DNA from: Bacteroidota bacterium
GTDB taxonomy: Bacteria; Bacteroidota; Bacteroidia; Bacteroidales; FEN-979
Assembly: GCA_026391835.1 (NCBI GenBank)
Contig: JAPLDF010000074.1
Location: forward strand, 1-64,000
Reading direction: 5' to 3'
Length of the DNA: 64,000 nucleotides
This document shows positions 36,024 to 44,398 of this stretch, piece by piece. The notes under the pieces are model-generated. The model saw only the letters and a program-made list of their open reading frames with translations. It did not search any database and had not been told where the DNA came from. Every line of letters begins with the position of its first letter. The stretch's first letter is position 1. A program made the position numbers and the translations under genes.

Positions 36024-38762
36024 ATGAGAAATCTCAGGACCATTCTGATTGTTTGCGGGGCTGTTTTGGCGGTGACAGGTTTTTCCTGGCTCGGCTACAC
36101 CTTGTATAATAAGTTCCAGCCACCCTCCGAATCGCCATTCAATGCCGTGCCGGGCAACACGGCTCTGATCATACAACTCAACAAAGCCGGCAACCTCCTC
36201 GAAGAACTCAACCGGTCGAATTTACTCTGGCGGGCTTTGTCCCGCTTTCCGGGAATCAATACGGTTAAGAATGAGCTGCACTATGTTGACTCGACCAGCC
36301 GGAAAAACGGCAAAATCAACAAAATTTTCCAGCAATACAACATATTGGTATCCATTACGCTGAGCGGCCGTAACAATTTCGGGGCGCTATATCTTGCCTC
36401 GGTTGCCGGCAGGGATCCCGAATCGTATATTCTTGAGTTCATCAATGAGATAAATGCCGGGAAAGCAATACTTTCCGAAACACCCTACTCCACAACCCGG
36501 TTGCACCGAATTCAATCGGGTGGCAGCCGTGAAGCTTTCTATTTCGCTGTTCTGAAAGGGGTTTTCATGGGCAGTTTCCACGCCGACCTGGTTAAAAGGG
36601 CCATCGACCGGCTGTCGCTCAACACGCCGATGGCGGCCTCTTCGGGCTTTCGCAAAGTGCAGGCCACTGCCGGTAAAAAAGTGGATGCCAACATCTATAT
36701 CAATTATCGTTTCTTTTCATTGGTCCTCTCGAAAATAACCCGTGAAGAAAATCTGCCCGACCTGCTGAAATTTTCAAATTTTGCAGACTGGAGCGGGCTC
36801 GACCTGATCATTAAAAAGGACGAGTTGCTGTTCAACGGCATTACGGTGGCTTCCGACAGCAACCAGCAGTTCCTGTCGCTGTTCACTGATCAAAAACCCC
36901 AGAAAAAGGAGATAGCCTCCATCATCCCTGAAAAAGCGCTCTATTTCACGGCATATGGCTGGAGTGATCCGTCGCGGTTCTGCCAGCGGTTTCAGAACAG
37001 GATGCAGCGCGAGGAAAACTTTACCGGGGAGCAAAATGATGTCATTTCCCTGATTGACAGATACCAGCTGAATGTAAGTGAATATTTTTTGCCCTGGATG
37101 GGAAATGAAGGCTGCCTCTTTGTAACGGAAGGTCAGAAATCGCATGGTGAAACAGGTTATACCGCCTTCAGCACCCGCGACACGCTGCTTGCAGCCACCT
37201 CACTTTTTGCACTGGCTGATACACTCGGGATCAGGTATGATTCGCTACAATTCAAAAGACATAAGATTTACCGGCTGGCACTTCCGGCTTTTATTCCCGC
37301 CCTCTTCGGCGAACTTTTCGGGAAATATGATGTCAATTGCTTTACGTTTGTGAAGGGCTATATCGTTTTTGCTTCCCAGCCGGGCGATCTTGAAGAGGTG
37401 ATCGATGCGGTTTCCGACAAAGCCACCCTTGCCAGGGACAGGGTATTCAACGATTTTGAAGCCAACTTATCCGACAAATCCAATGTTTTCTCATATTTCA
37501 ATACACGCAATGCGATTCATGCCCTGAAGGGACTGCTGAGCCAGGATCTTTCAGATCAATTGAACCCCATGATGGATACGCTCAGGAAATTCGAATCCGT
37601 TGCTTTCCAGTACAGCAATGCCGATGGCCAGTTTTACTCCAGTTTCTTTTTGCGTTATGACCCAAACCTCGGAAAAGAAGGCCCCCTGCAATGGCAGGCC
37701 ACGCTGGATACAACTATCGTCGGGCGTCCCAGGATCATACCGGTTTCAACTGCAGGAAACCAGGTTGTAGTAGTAAACGATGTTGCCAACAACCTCTATG
37801 TTGTAACACCGCAGGGGCATATTGCATGGAAACTTCACATCATGGGAAAAATCATGGGTGAAATCCATACGGTTCAGCTTCGGGGCAGTGATTCTCTCTG
37901 CCTGCTGTTCAACACAGATACACACCTTTACCTGCTTCATGCCGATGGCACTTTTGCCGAAAAATTCCCGATGCGCTTTCCACTCCATGCCACAAACGGG
38001 ATTACAGTGACTGACTGGGACAATAACCGTGATTACAGGGTTACGGTTGCTTTCCAGGATAACCGCGTATATTGCTTTACATTGGACGGGGTGTCAGTTT
38101 ATGGGTGGAAGCGGCCAAACCTGAAAGAAGAGGTGAATGATCCCGTTTCCGGATTCACCGTAGGGACGAAGGATTACCTCCTTGTTTCAGGAGTTACCGG
38201 GAACACCATGATCCTCGACAGGACCGGTGATCTTCAGATTATGCCGGGACCTAAATTCACGCATGCTCCAATGTCGGGGTTTCATGTCAACAAAACCAAC
38301 AAAAAGGGACCGTTTATCACCACAGGCCCTGATGGCAAGCTGATCTTCATCCATGAAAACGGCAAGACATCCGAGGTTACCCTGAATCTTTTTTCACCTG
38401 AACACCGGTTTTTCTATGAAGACATTACCGGAAACGGCCAGCCTGAATTCATTTTTTCTGACAGGAATACCATCTACTATTATGACCGGAATTATAAAAT
38501 GATATATACCTACGCATTTCGACGTGAAATCAGCAACCCTCCGTTCCTGCTTCATGGAAGCGAAGGCAAGGTGATGATCGGGTATGTGGTGCCTGAAACC
38601 AACGAGATGTTCCTGTTTGACCACAACGGTTACCGTGAACTCGAATCGGGCATCCGCGGCAATACACCGTTCGATGTGGGATATCTTGAAAATGATGCCC
38701 AGCTCAATCTCGTGGTTGGCGCCGGGAAAATCCTTAAGAATTACCGCCTACCGAAGCCTTAA
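36024..38762 (+). CDS. Membrane-anchored DUF3352-like protein with C-terminal propeller-like region
   Basis: 912 residues. One N-terminal membrane helix (about 8-28) anchors a long periplasmic part. Residues 40-560 resemble DUF3352: VPGNTALIIQLNKAGNLLEEL and EVIDAVSDKATLARDRVFNDF. Residues 580-912 contain repeated short blades such as NNLYVVTPQGHIAWKLHI, DTHLYLLHADGTFAEKFP and DNRVYCFTLDGVSVYGWK, about 45 residues apart, like PQQ/BamB-type beta-propellers. The function is unknown. The last 15 bp overlap the convergent glucosaminidase gene. Confidence 0.75.
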   Translation: MRNLRTILIVCGAVLAVTGFSWLGYTLYNKFQPPSESPFNAVPGNTALIIQLNKAGNLLEELNRSNLLWRALSRFPGINTVKNELHYVDSTSRKNGKINKIFQQYNILVSITLSGRNNFGALYLASVAGRDPESYILEFINEINAGKAILSETPYSTTRLHRIQSGGSREAFYFAVLKGVFMGSFHADLVKRAIDRLSLNTPMAASSGFRKVQATAGKKVDANIYINYRFFSLVLSKITREENLPDLLKFSNFADWSGLDLIIKKDELLFNGITVASDSNQQFLSLFTDQKPQKKEIASIIPEKALYFTAYGWSDPSRFCQRFQNRMQREENFTGEQNDVISLIDRYQLNVSEYFLPWMGNEGCLFVTEGQKSHGETGYTAFSTRDTLLAATSLFALADTLGIRYDSLQFKRHKIYRLALPAFIPALFGELFGKYDVNCFTFVKGYIVFASQPGDLEEVIDAVSDKATLARDRVFNDFEANLSDKSNVFSYFNTRNAIHALKGLLSQDLSDQLNPMMDTLRKFESVAFQYSNADGQFYSSFFLRYDPNLGKEGPLQWQATLDTTIVGRPRIIPVSTAGNQVVVVNDVANNLYVVTPQGHIAWKLHIMGKIMGEIHTVQLRGSDSLCLLFNTDTHLYLLHADGTFAEKFPMRFPLHATNGITVTDWDNNRDYRVTVAFQDNRVYCFTLDGVSVYGWKRPNLKEEVNDPVSGFTVGTKDYLLVSGVTGNTMILDRTGDLQIMPGPKFTHAPMSGFHVNKTNKKGPFITTGPDGKLIFIHENGKTSEVTLNLFSPEHRFFYEDITGNGQPEFIFSDRNTIYYYDRNYKMIYTYAFRREISNPPFLLHGSEGKVMIGYVVPETNEMFLFDHNGYRELESGIRGNTPFDVGYLENDAQLNLVVGAGKILKNYRLPKP

Positions 38763-39704
38763 AACAGTCCCCGCGGCCGGCTCATCTCCAATGCGTAAAT
38801 TGTTTCGCTTACGGAGCATTTTCATTTTTATTCCATACCATTGTGCAATGGAATAGAGTGTCTCTGCATTTTGAACCTTATGGCTTTCAACACTCCCCCT
38901 GCGGTGCTTGGGTTCAAGGTAAACAATCTGACCGGGAATCAATGCAGTAGGTTTTGGCAGGTCGTTGTAACGAAGCAACCTGTTAACGCTCGTATTAAAA
39001 TCGCGGGAAATCAGGTAGAGGTTATCATCCCCGGTGGCGATGATCATTCGCAGCCCTTTGTTTTCATAAATATTCCGATCGTCAATGCCTTTGCCAATCA
39101 GCACAAAGCCTTGTGTTTCCTGCAGTTTAACAGGATGAGCCCCCTCTTTTAGGCTGTCGTGAGATGCTAATGGAGGAACGGGTCTATCATACCGGTCAAG
39201 TAAAAACGTTTCGATGGTCTTGATCAGCAGTTGCGGATATGCCGGGTTTGTTGCATATCCGGCTGATTTTAATCCTGTTGCCCACCCCCTGTAATCGGTT
39301 ATATCCAGTTTGAACAATCCTTTATACCGGTCGCGGGTAGTAAGAAACTGCGAGTGGTCACGAAACGATTCAAGCGGGCTGTCATACTTCCTGAAACATT
39401 CACCCTTTGTTTCATCATCCTTGTAAAATGTCGGGCCTGTCCACTCCTTATGGCATTTTATACCGAAATGGTTGTTCGCCTCTAGAGCCAGCGGGCTTCG
39501 GCCGGCGTTCGACTCAAGGATTCCCTGTGCAAGGGTGATGCTTGCCGGGATGCGATATTCCTTCATCTCTTTGACCGCAATATCCTTATACTGCTGGATG
39601 TAGCGATTGACGATTGCATTGTACTCAGCCTGCTGCTGCTGAGCAGGTACCTGGTTTGTACTAAATAAAATTATTATAACCAATCCCCAAACAAATCTCA
39701 TCAT
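38748..39704 (-). CDS. Exported N-acetylglucosaminidase with LysM
   Basis: 318 residues from the ATG at 39704; the frame extends further upstream through an A/T-rich repeat into murD, but the signal peptide (MMRFVWGLVIIILFSTNQVPAQ) fixes the start. Residues 35-175 are a glucosaminidase domain (PF01832 type) with the catalytic Glu in TLAQGILESNAGRSPLA and NNHFGIKCH. A C-terminal LysM (about 270-318) with VQNAETLYSIAQWYGIKMKML binds peptidoglycan; a weaker LysM-like segment precedes it. It likely remodels the cell wall and lies behind the MurL/MurD pair. Confidence 0.85.
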   Translation of the reverse strand: MMRFVWGLVIIILFSTNQVPAQQQQAEYNAIVNRYIQQYKDIAVKEMKEYRIPASITLAQGILESNAGRSPLALEANNHFGIKCHKEWTGPTFYKDDETKGECFRKYDSPLESFRDHSQFLTTRDRYKGLFKLDITDYRGWATGLKSAGYATNPAYPQLLIKTIETFLLDRYDRPVPPLASHDSLKEGAHPVKLQETQGFVLIGKGIDDRNIYENKGLRMIIATGDDNLYLISRDFNTSVNRLLRYNDLPKPTALIPGQIVYLEPKHRRGSVESHKVQNAETLYSIAQWYGIKMKMLRKRNNLRIGDEPAAGTVLRLR

Positions 39705-39761
39705 CCTCTTTCTATAATCCCCTATATGTTGCACAACTATAAAACACAAATCCTTCATTCT

Positions 39762-39806
39762 GAAACTCTTAATTTTGAGTTTTGGAATTTGATTTTGCAT
39801 TTTAAA
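39762..39806. repeat. A/T-rich short near-repeats behind the murD stop codon
   Basis: Near-copies of aattttga/aatttgatt occupy the gap just behind the murD stop (39808). Confidence 0.45.
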
Positions 39807-39807
39807 T

Positions 39808-41229
39808 TTAACTCCTGACCAGTTCCCTGAACCTCTTTCCCCTCTCCTCGAAATTTTTAAATTCATCATAGCTGGCGGCTGCCGGAGATAAAACACAGGC
39901 AAATCCCGGACGGGTTTCACGAAAAGCGATGGCTTTACAATCATCAAACCGGTTGATATAAAAGATATTTTTACCCGCATGACCGGTGAGCATGAGATGT
40001 TCCTTGATCCGCTTTCCCGCAGCCCCCACGAGGATAAAATTCCTGACATCCGACATGCTTAAAAATTCAGCCAGGCCGGCATAATCGATCCCTCGGTCAA
40101 AACCTCCCGCAATGAGGGTGTCTACATTCGGAACGGCTTTTATCGCCTCGATACATGCTTCGGGAATGGTTGCAATTGAGTCGTTATAAAAATGAATCCC
40201 GCCAAACTCGCCCACATATTCCAGCCTGTGCTCCAATCCTTTGAAGGTGGCAATTCCGTCTCCAATCAGCTCAGGATCAATACCGCATATCATTGCAACA
40301 TTTACGGCAGCCATGATGTTCTTCAGGTTATGTTCACCACGGAGAAACCGGTCCTGGTGAATGTTCCATACAGGAACAACAGTCTTACCATCAGCGAAAC
40401 AAACAACACCATCCCGGACAAAACCACCGGGCTGAGGTTGACTGATCAACGAAAATGGATAGCAATACCGGTGTTTCAGGCAAGGTTCGACCAGCATTTT
40501 AACCTGCATGTCATCGGCATTGTAAACAAAAAAATCGCCTGGCTGCTGGTACTTTGTAATGTTTATCTTGGCAAGCTGGTAAGCTTCATAGCTTTCATAA
40601 GCGTCCAGGTGTTCCTGGTACAGGTTGAGCAGCACCGCGATATGCGGGGCAAGTTTTAGAAATTCCAGCTGGTGCGACGACAGTTCAAAAACAATGGTTG
40701 TTTCGGGTGTGATGATATCGATAAAATGAAATACCGGGTTGCCGATATTTCCGGCAAGCAGTACATCCCGGCCTGCCGTCTTTAAAATATGGTGAATCAG
40801 GCTTGAGGTGGTGCTCTTCCCCTTGGTGCCGGTAACACCGACTACCTGTTTTGAATAGTATTCAAGGAAAAGCTCGGTCTGTGAAGTGATCTTTGCCCTT
40901 GGGATAAGACATTTGGTCGTCGGGGTGGTCGATTCGTTGGTGAACTGTTTAACCGGGGAAGTCAGCTTCCAGATTGGAATTCCCGGGGAGCGAAAAATCA
41001 CGTCATAATCCGACAGGTGCCCGAGGTAATCGGTTCCGGTGATAAAATGGAGGTAATCATCGTGCGCGATCAGGGGGTTTTCGCGAACACCGTCACTCAG
41101 GTCGGCTATCGTAAATTGTTTCCCGGGAAAGACCTTCCGCAGCAAAGTATAGGTCGATTGTCCCTCCCTGCCAAACCCCAGCAATAAAACTGATTTATGT
41201 TCAAACCGTTCGCGGATAAGCTCTATCAT
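39808..41229 (-). CDS. murD2: UDP-MurNAc-L-alanine:glutamate ligase, probably MurD2 type
   Basis: 473 residues with the Mur ligase plan: a Rossmann N-terminal domain (VLLLGFGREGQST), a central ATPase domain with GVTGTKGKSTTSSLIHHIL, and a C-terminal glutamate-binding domain (FKGLEHRLEYVGEFGGIHFYNDSIATIP, then AGGFDRGIDY). It adds glutamate to UDP-MurNAc-L-Ala. Because the next upstream gene resembles MurL, this enzyme probably uses L-glutamate (MurD2) instead of D-glutamate (MurD). The P-loop has GTKGKST where most MurD enzymes have GTNGKST/GSNGKST. Gap to murL is 45 bp. Confidence 0.85.
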   Translation of the reverse strand: MIELIRERFEHKSVLLLGFGREGQSTYTLLRKVFPGKQFTIADLSDGVRENPLIAHDDYLHFITGTDYLGHLSDYDVIFRSPGIPIWKLTSPVKQFTNESTTPTTKCLIPRAKITSQTELFLEYYSKQVVGVTGTKGKSTTSSLIHHILKTAGRDVLLAGNIGNPVFHFIDIITPETTIVFELSSHQLEFLKLAPHIAVLLNLYQEHLDAYESYEAYQLAKINITKYQQPGDFFVYNADDMQVKMLVEPCLKHRYCYPFSLISQPQPGGFVRDGVVCFADGKTVVPVWNIHQDRFLRGEHNLKNIMAAVNVAMICGIDPELIGDGIATFKGLEHRLEYVGEFGGIHFYNDSIATIPEACIEAIKAVPNVDTLIAGGFDRGIDYAGLAEFLSMSDVRNFILVGAAGKRIKEHLMLTGHAGKNIFYINRFDDCKAIAFRETRPGFACVLSPAAASYDEFKNFEERGKRFRELVRS

Positions 41230-41274
41230 ACTATAAGGTATTAATCCTGATCAATCTCGTTGTAAACATCTGCC

Positions 41275-42756
41275 TTACTCCCCGTCCGCATGTCCGCATG
41301 TCCGCTTGTCCGCTTGTCCGCCTGTCCGCCTGTCCGCCTGTCCGCCTGTCCGCCCGTTCACTTTTCTCACCCACTCCCCGACAATTTTGAAAAACTCCGG
41401 CCGCAGGTGATGTTCCGGTGAGATATGAAGCAATTCGGCTGCAAAATCAATCTGGCAATACCGGGAATAGGTTTGAGATTTTTTGTAATAGTCAAGAAGA
41501 AACGGCAATGTTGTTTCATTCCGGCGCCTGATGGTTTCGCACAGTGCCAGGTTCACTTCGCGGACAGTTCCGATGCAATCGAACGGTTTTTCATTGGCAA
41601 CACCTGTAAGCTGATCGAACAACGGTTTCAATGATCCGTCCTCAAAAAGATTTTTCCCAAAAATATCCAGCAGCTGAACTTCACTGAGAAACGGTGAAAG
41701 TATGGCATAAGTAAAGAGGCATTTGGCGCAAACGCCGCACCACGTGTCAGTTTTGCTTCCCGCATTACAGCTTTTAAAAACAGGGTGATAGCGTGTAAAC
41801 CGGGCAAACAGCGAAGCGATCTGCAATTCATTCAGCGGGCGCAGGAAACTGAAATAGTTGATATCCCTGCAAATCCATTTTCTGACATATTCCCGGAAAT
41901 GAGTTTCAAACTGGAACGACTTTGAATATTGGTGGTTGATCTCAGTTCCTTCGATGGTCGCTTCACTGGCGCTCGATTCATTCGAGAGGGCAATATGGCG
42001 GTAACCTGTCAGAATGGCCGAAAGGACTGTAACAAAAGCGAGCATGGCGGAAAATGGCGTATGTCCGTTTAAAAATCCCTGATCATTCAGCCTCAATAAC
42101 TCCGGATCAATGACGCGGTGGATTTCGATGAGCCGGTCCAAGGCAATCCCATTTACTGCAATGGTTTCAAGACTTGCCCCGCGCGGATTCAGGATCAGCG
42201 GCAAACTGCCCGACGCTGCTCCAAGCAATTCGAGTGTCACTGCCGAATCTTTGCCTCCCCCGACAGGGATGATCACCGAATCATACGGTTGCAGGAACCC
42301 TCCTGCATCCGCCGGTGAAGCCGTGCTGGGATCCGGTTGCAGGACGCTGATCTCCATAAAATTGTCTTCGGTGACATCGATGCCGTTCAGGTAGAAAAAT
42401 TCGCCAAGCCCGTGAAAATAGAGTTTTTTCCACCAGGTTACCTGGTCATGATGAAGTGGAAATGGCCTGACAACAAGTGTTGGCGAACAGGCAGCTTTCC
42501 AGTAGCTGACAAGCTCGATCATCCCGAGGTTGAAGACGATGTTATCGAGCTTGTTGTCGAGATAATCGTCTGCCAGGAAAAAAGATTTCCGTGGTATAAA
42601 AAGGGTTGGGTGAAAGGTGTGCTGACCGGCAAGGTTAAAGGTAAACCGGATATCAAGGCCGCGGCTGGTTAGGGAATACTCCTGCTTTTCAAAGATAAAG
42701 AATGGATATTGTTTGCGTAATTGAAAAAAAGTTGACTGCCTGCTTGACCTTGCCAT
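41275..42756 (-). CDS. murL: UDP-MurNAc-L-Ala-L-glutamate epimerase-like protein (MurL)
   Basis: 493 residues. An ATP pyrophosphatase-type PP-loop IIPVGGGKDSAVTLELL (GGGKDS at 166-171) and a later Cys motif TWCGVCAKCLF are visible. MurL of Xanthomonas, as I recall, uses ATP to invert the L-glutamate of UDP-MurNAc-L-Ala-L-Glu and is encoded next to murD2; the pairing with a MurD gene here matches. This would replace glutamate racemase. Residues 467-493 (NGRTGGQADRRTGGQADKRT and following) are encoded by the octamer array that runs into the stop codon, and are probably a recent addition. Divergent from yqgE. Confidence 0.75.
   Translation of the reverse strand: MARSSRQSTFFQLRKQYPFFIFEKQEYSLTSRGLDIRFTFNLAGQHTFHPTLFIPRKSFFLADDYLDNKLDNIVFNLGMIELVSYWKAACSPTLVVRPFPLHHDQVTWWKKLYFHGLGEFFYLNGIDVTEDNFMEISVLQPDPSTASPADAGGFLQPYDSVIIPVGGGKDSAVTLELLGAASGSLPLILNPRGASLETIAVNGIALDRLIEIHRVIDPELLRLNDQGFLNGHTPFSAMLAFVTVLSAILTGYRHIALSNESSASEATIEGTEINHQYSKSFQFETHFREYVRKWICRDINYFSFLRPLNELQIASLFARFTRYHPVFKSCNAGSKTDTWCGVCAKCLFTYAILSPFLSEVQLLDIFGKNLFEDGSLKPLFDQLTGVANEKPFDCIGTVREVNLALCETIRRRNETTLPFLLDYYKKSQTYSRYCQIDFAAELLHISPEHHLRPEFFKIVGEWVRKVNGRTGGQADRRTGGQADKRTCGHADGE
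41278..41357. repeat. Octamer tandem array YYGTCCGC inside the murL 3' end
   Basis: Nine to ten 8-bp units (TTGTCCGC, CTGTCCGC, ATGTCCGC), the middle ones identical. Three units are 24 bp, so the encoded peptide repeats every eight residues (RTGGQADR/K). The array reaches to the stop codon. Confidence 0.95.
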
Positions 42757-42774
42757 GATTTGGTATTATATTTG
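42744..42774 (+). promoter_or_regulatory. Promoter of the YqgE gene
   Basis: TTG at 42744-42746, TATATTTG at 42767-42774, spacer 20 bp. It lies partly within the murL start region and leaves about 43 nt to the ATG at 42818. Confidence 0.55.
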
Positions 42775-42790
42775 CCGGGAGTGCCCAACG

Positions 42791-42798
42791 CAAAAGTA
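42791..42798 (-). promoter_or_regulatory. -7 box of murL
   Basis: TACTTTTG on the minus strand, about 35 bp before the murL ATG at 42756; no clear -33 element. Confidence 0.4.
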
Positions 42799-42817
42799 CA
42801 AAAATTGTAACAACACC

Positions 42818-43378
42818 ATGGAAAAACCACGCACAAAGCCAAAGCAGGGAAGCATCCTTATCTCTGAGCCATCCCTGCGCGATTTCTATTTCCGCCAATC
42901 GGTGATTTTGCTTGCCGAGCACAACGAAGAAGGCACTTTCGGGGTGATTGTCAACAAGCCCATCGAAGCCCGGCTAAAAGATATCATCAAGGGATTCACC
43001 GGGTACAACCTGCCGGTATATCTTGGCGGACCTGTGAAGACCGACAGTATTTTTTTCCTCCATACCCGTGATGATATTGCGCAAAGCCTTCCGATCATGG
43101 AGGGGCTTTATTGGGGCGGCGATCTCGACGCCATCAGGGAAATGTTGAAAAGCAAAGTGATGGCACCCAGTGAAATACGGTTTTTCGTAGGATATTCAGG
43201 CTGGTCGCCCAGGCAGCTGGACCGGGAGTTAAAGGAAAAATCGTGGGTGTTGTCGCAGACCACGGTGAAAGAAATCATCAACGACCATCCCGAAACCCTC
43301 TGGAGCAACTACCTGAAAAACATGGGTAAAGATTATGCCATCTGGGCAAACTTCCCTGCCGACCCCACTTTTAACTAA
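42818..43378 (+). CDS. YqgE/AlgH family protein
   Basis: 186 residues from the ATG at 42818 (an earlier in-frame ATG at 42755 lies upstream of the promoter -7 box and is rejected). Family motifs GSILISEPSLRDFYFRQSVILLAEHNEEGTFG-like N-terminus, FGVIVNKP, VYLGGPV and FFVGYSGWSPRQLD are present. AlgH/YqgE proteins are broadly conserved with no settled biochemical function. Followed by a palindrome and an octamer array. Confidence 0.92.
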   Translation: MEKPRTKPKQGSILISEPSLRDFYFRQSVILLAEHNEEGTFGVIVNKPIEARLKDIIKGFTGYNLPVYLGGPVKTDSIFFLHTRDDIAQSLPIMEGLYWGGDLDAIREMLKSKVMAPSEIRFFVGYSGWSPRQLDRELKEKSWVLSQTTVKEIINDHPETLWSNYLKNMGKDYAIWANFPADPTFN

Positions 43379-43386
43379 GCGTTTAC

Positions 43387-43415
43387 ACCTTCCAGGTTTT
43401 AAAAACCCCGAAGGT
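43387..43415. terminator. Palindrome ACCTTC..GGTTTT / AAAACC..GAAGGT
   Basis: Two 14-nt arms (43387-43400 and 43402-43415) pair at 12 of 14 positions around a single A. It lies 8 bp after the yqgE stop and directly before the octamer array. A hairpin terminator or an interspersed palindromic element are both possible; there is no T run after it. Confidence 0.55.
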
Positions 43416-43418
43416 TCG

Positions 43419-43511
43419 GTCCGTCCGCCCGTCCGCCTGTCCGCCTGTCCGCCTGTCCTCCTGTCCGCCTGTCCGCCCGTCCGCTTGTCCGCTTGTCCTC
43501 CTGTCCGCCTG
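43419..43511. repeat. Octamer tandem array YYGTCCGC
   Basis: Eleven to twelve 8-bp units, two with GTCCTC instead of GTCCGC, in the gap between yqgE and the Mpv17-like gene. The orientation relative to the upstream gene is opposite to that at murL. Confidence 0.95.
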
Positions 43512-43535
43512 AATACAAGGCACGAATAATTTCCC

Positions 43536-43543
43536 TACTTTTG
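43536..43543 (+). promoter_or_regulatory. -7 box of the Mpv17-like gene
   Basis: TACTTTTG, about 48 bp before the ATG at 43592; no good -33 TTG, the position being close to the octamer array. Confidence 0.4.
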
Positions 43544-43591
43544 CCCCTTGTTACATAACCCTCACCGGTTTTATCAGCACGAAAGCTTTTT

Positions 43592-44305
43592 ATGAAGAGA
43601 TCAGATTTTATTGTTTTTGGAGTGATCATCCTGGCATTGCTCCCGTTTTTTATTTTCCCGCCGGTACTCAATGCCTACCAAGAGTTGAATGCTGCACACG
43701 GATACATCCTGAGCTTTATTAAATTCGCCCTGCTGGCAACGTTCGGTGAGTGCCTGGGGCTGAGGATCCGCATCGGAATCTACAACAGGCCCGGGTTTGG
43801 CTTGCTCCCCCGTGCCATCGTGTGGGGGTTTCTCGGGGTCACCATTAAATTTGCCTTTGTGATCTTCGGCGAAGGTGCACCCATGATGCTGAAAACCCTT
43901 GGTGTACATTTTTCGATGGCAAACCCCGGTGATGTATTGCGGCAACCAGGCTTCAGCTGGCTGAAATTGCTGTCCGCTTTCAGCGTCAGCGCCACGCTGA
44001 ACCTGTTTTTCGCCCCGGTTTTCATGACCTTCCACCGCATTACCGACATGCACATCATCAGTACCTCTGGTACACTCAGAGGCTTCTTCACTCCTATTCC
44101 TGTGAGAAAATATATCCGGGAAGCTGACTGGTCCGCATTCTGGGGTTTTGTCCTGAAAATGACCATTCCGATTTTCTGGATTCCCGCCCAGACGCTTAAT
44201 TTCATGCTCCCCGAAGGGTCCCGTATCCTCGTTGCGGCTGTTTACAGTGTGATCCTGGGCATCCTGCTTTCCCTGGCAAGCCTGAGGCACACGAAGCGGC
44301 ATTGA
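43592..44305 (+). CDS. Mpv17/PMP22-like membrane protein
   Basis: 237 residues with about five hydrophobic segments. The C-terminal segment FWIPAQTLNFMLPEGSRIL followed by a membrane helix matches the Mpv17/PMP22 pattern W-P-x-Q-x-x-N-F-x-x-V/L-P-x-x-x-R, and IKFAFVIFGEGAPMML earlier has the family's helix-turn. Mpv17 proteins are best known from mitochondria and peroxisomes; the bacterial role is unknown. It is 93 bp upstream of hpdB, which has its own promoter. Confidence 0.65.
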   Translation: MKRSDFIVFGVIILALLPFFIFPPVLNAYQELNAAHGYILSFIKFALLATFGECLGLRIRIGIYNRPGFGLLPRAIVWGFLGVTIKFAFVIFGEGAPMMLKTLGVHFSMANPGDVLRQPGFSWLKLLSAFSVSATLNLFFAPVFMTFHRITDMHIISTSGTLRGFFTPIPVRKYIREADWSAFWGFVLKMTIPIFWIPAQTLNFMLPEGSRILVAAVYSVILGILLSLASLRHTKRH

Positions 44306-44330
44306 AATTTTTAGCCTGAATTCCGTTTTC

Positions 44331-44365
44331 TTTTGTATTTGGGTAACAATGAATCGTTAACTTTG
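44331..44365 (+). promoter_or_regulatory. Promoter of the hpdBCA operon
   Basis: TTTTG at 44331-44335 and TAACTTTG at 44358-44365, spacer 22 bp (a second TTTG at 44338-44341 gives 16 bp). ATG at 44399 follows after 33 nt. This argues against the in-frame TTG at 44333 as a start. Confidence 0.6.
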
Positions 44366-44398
44366 GGTTCAATTATTTTGAATCAAAACGATTTCGCC

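Noticed and set aside
39705-40049. Longer N-terminus of the glucosaminidase frame
   Set aside because: It runs through an A/T-rich repeat and into murD; the signal peptide begins at 39704.
43601-44302. Minus-strand open frame opposite the Mpv17-like gene (233 codons)
   Set aside because: Very charged, no domain, ends mirror the sense gene; the plus-strand frame has membrane helices and a family motif.
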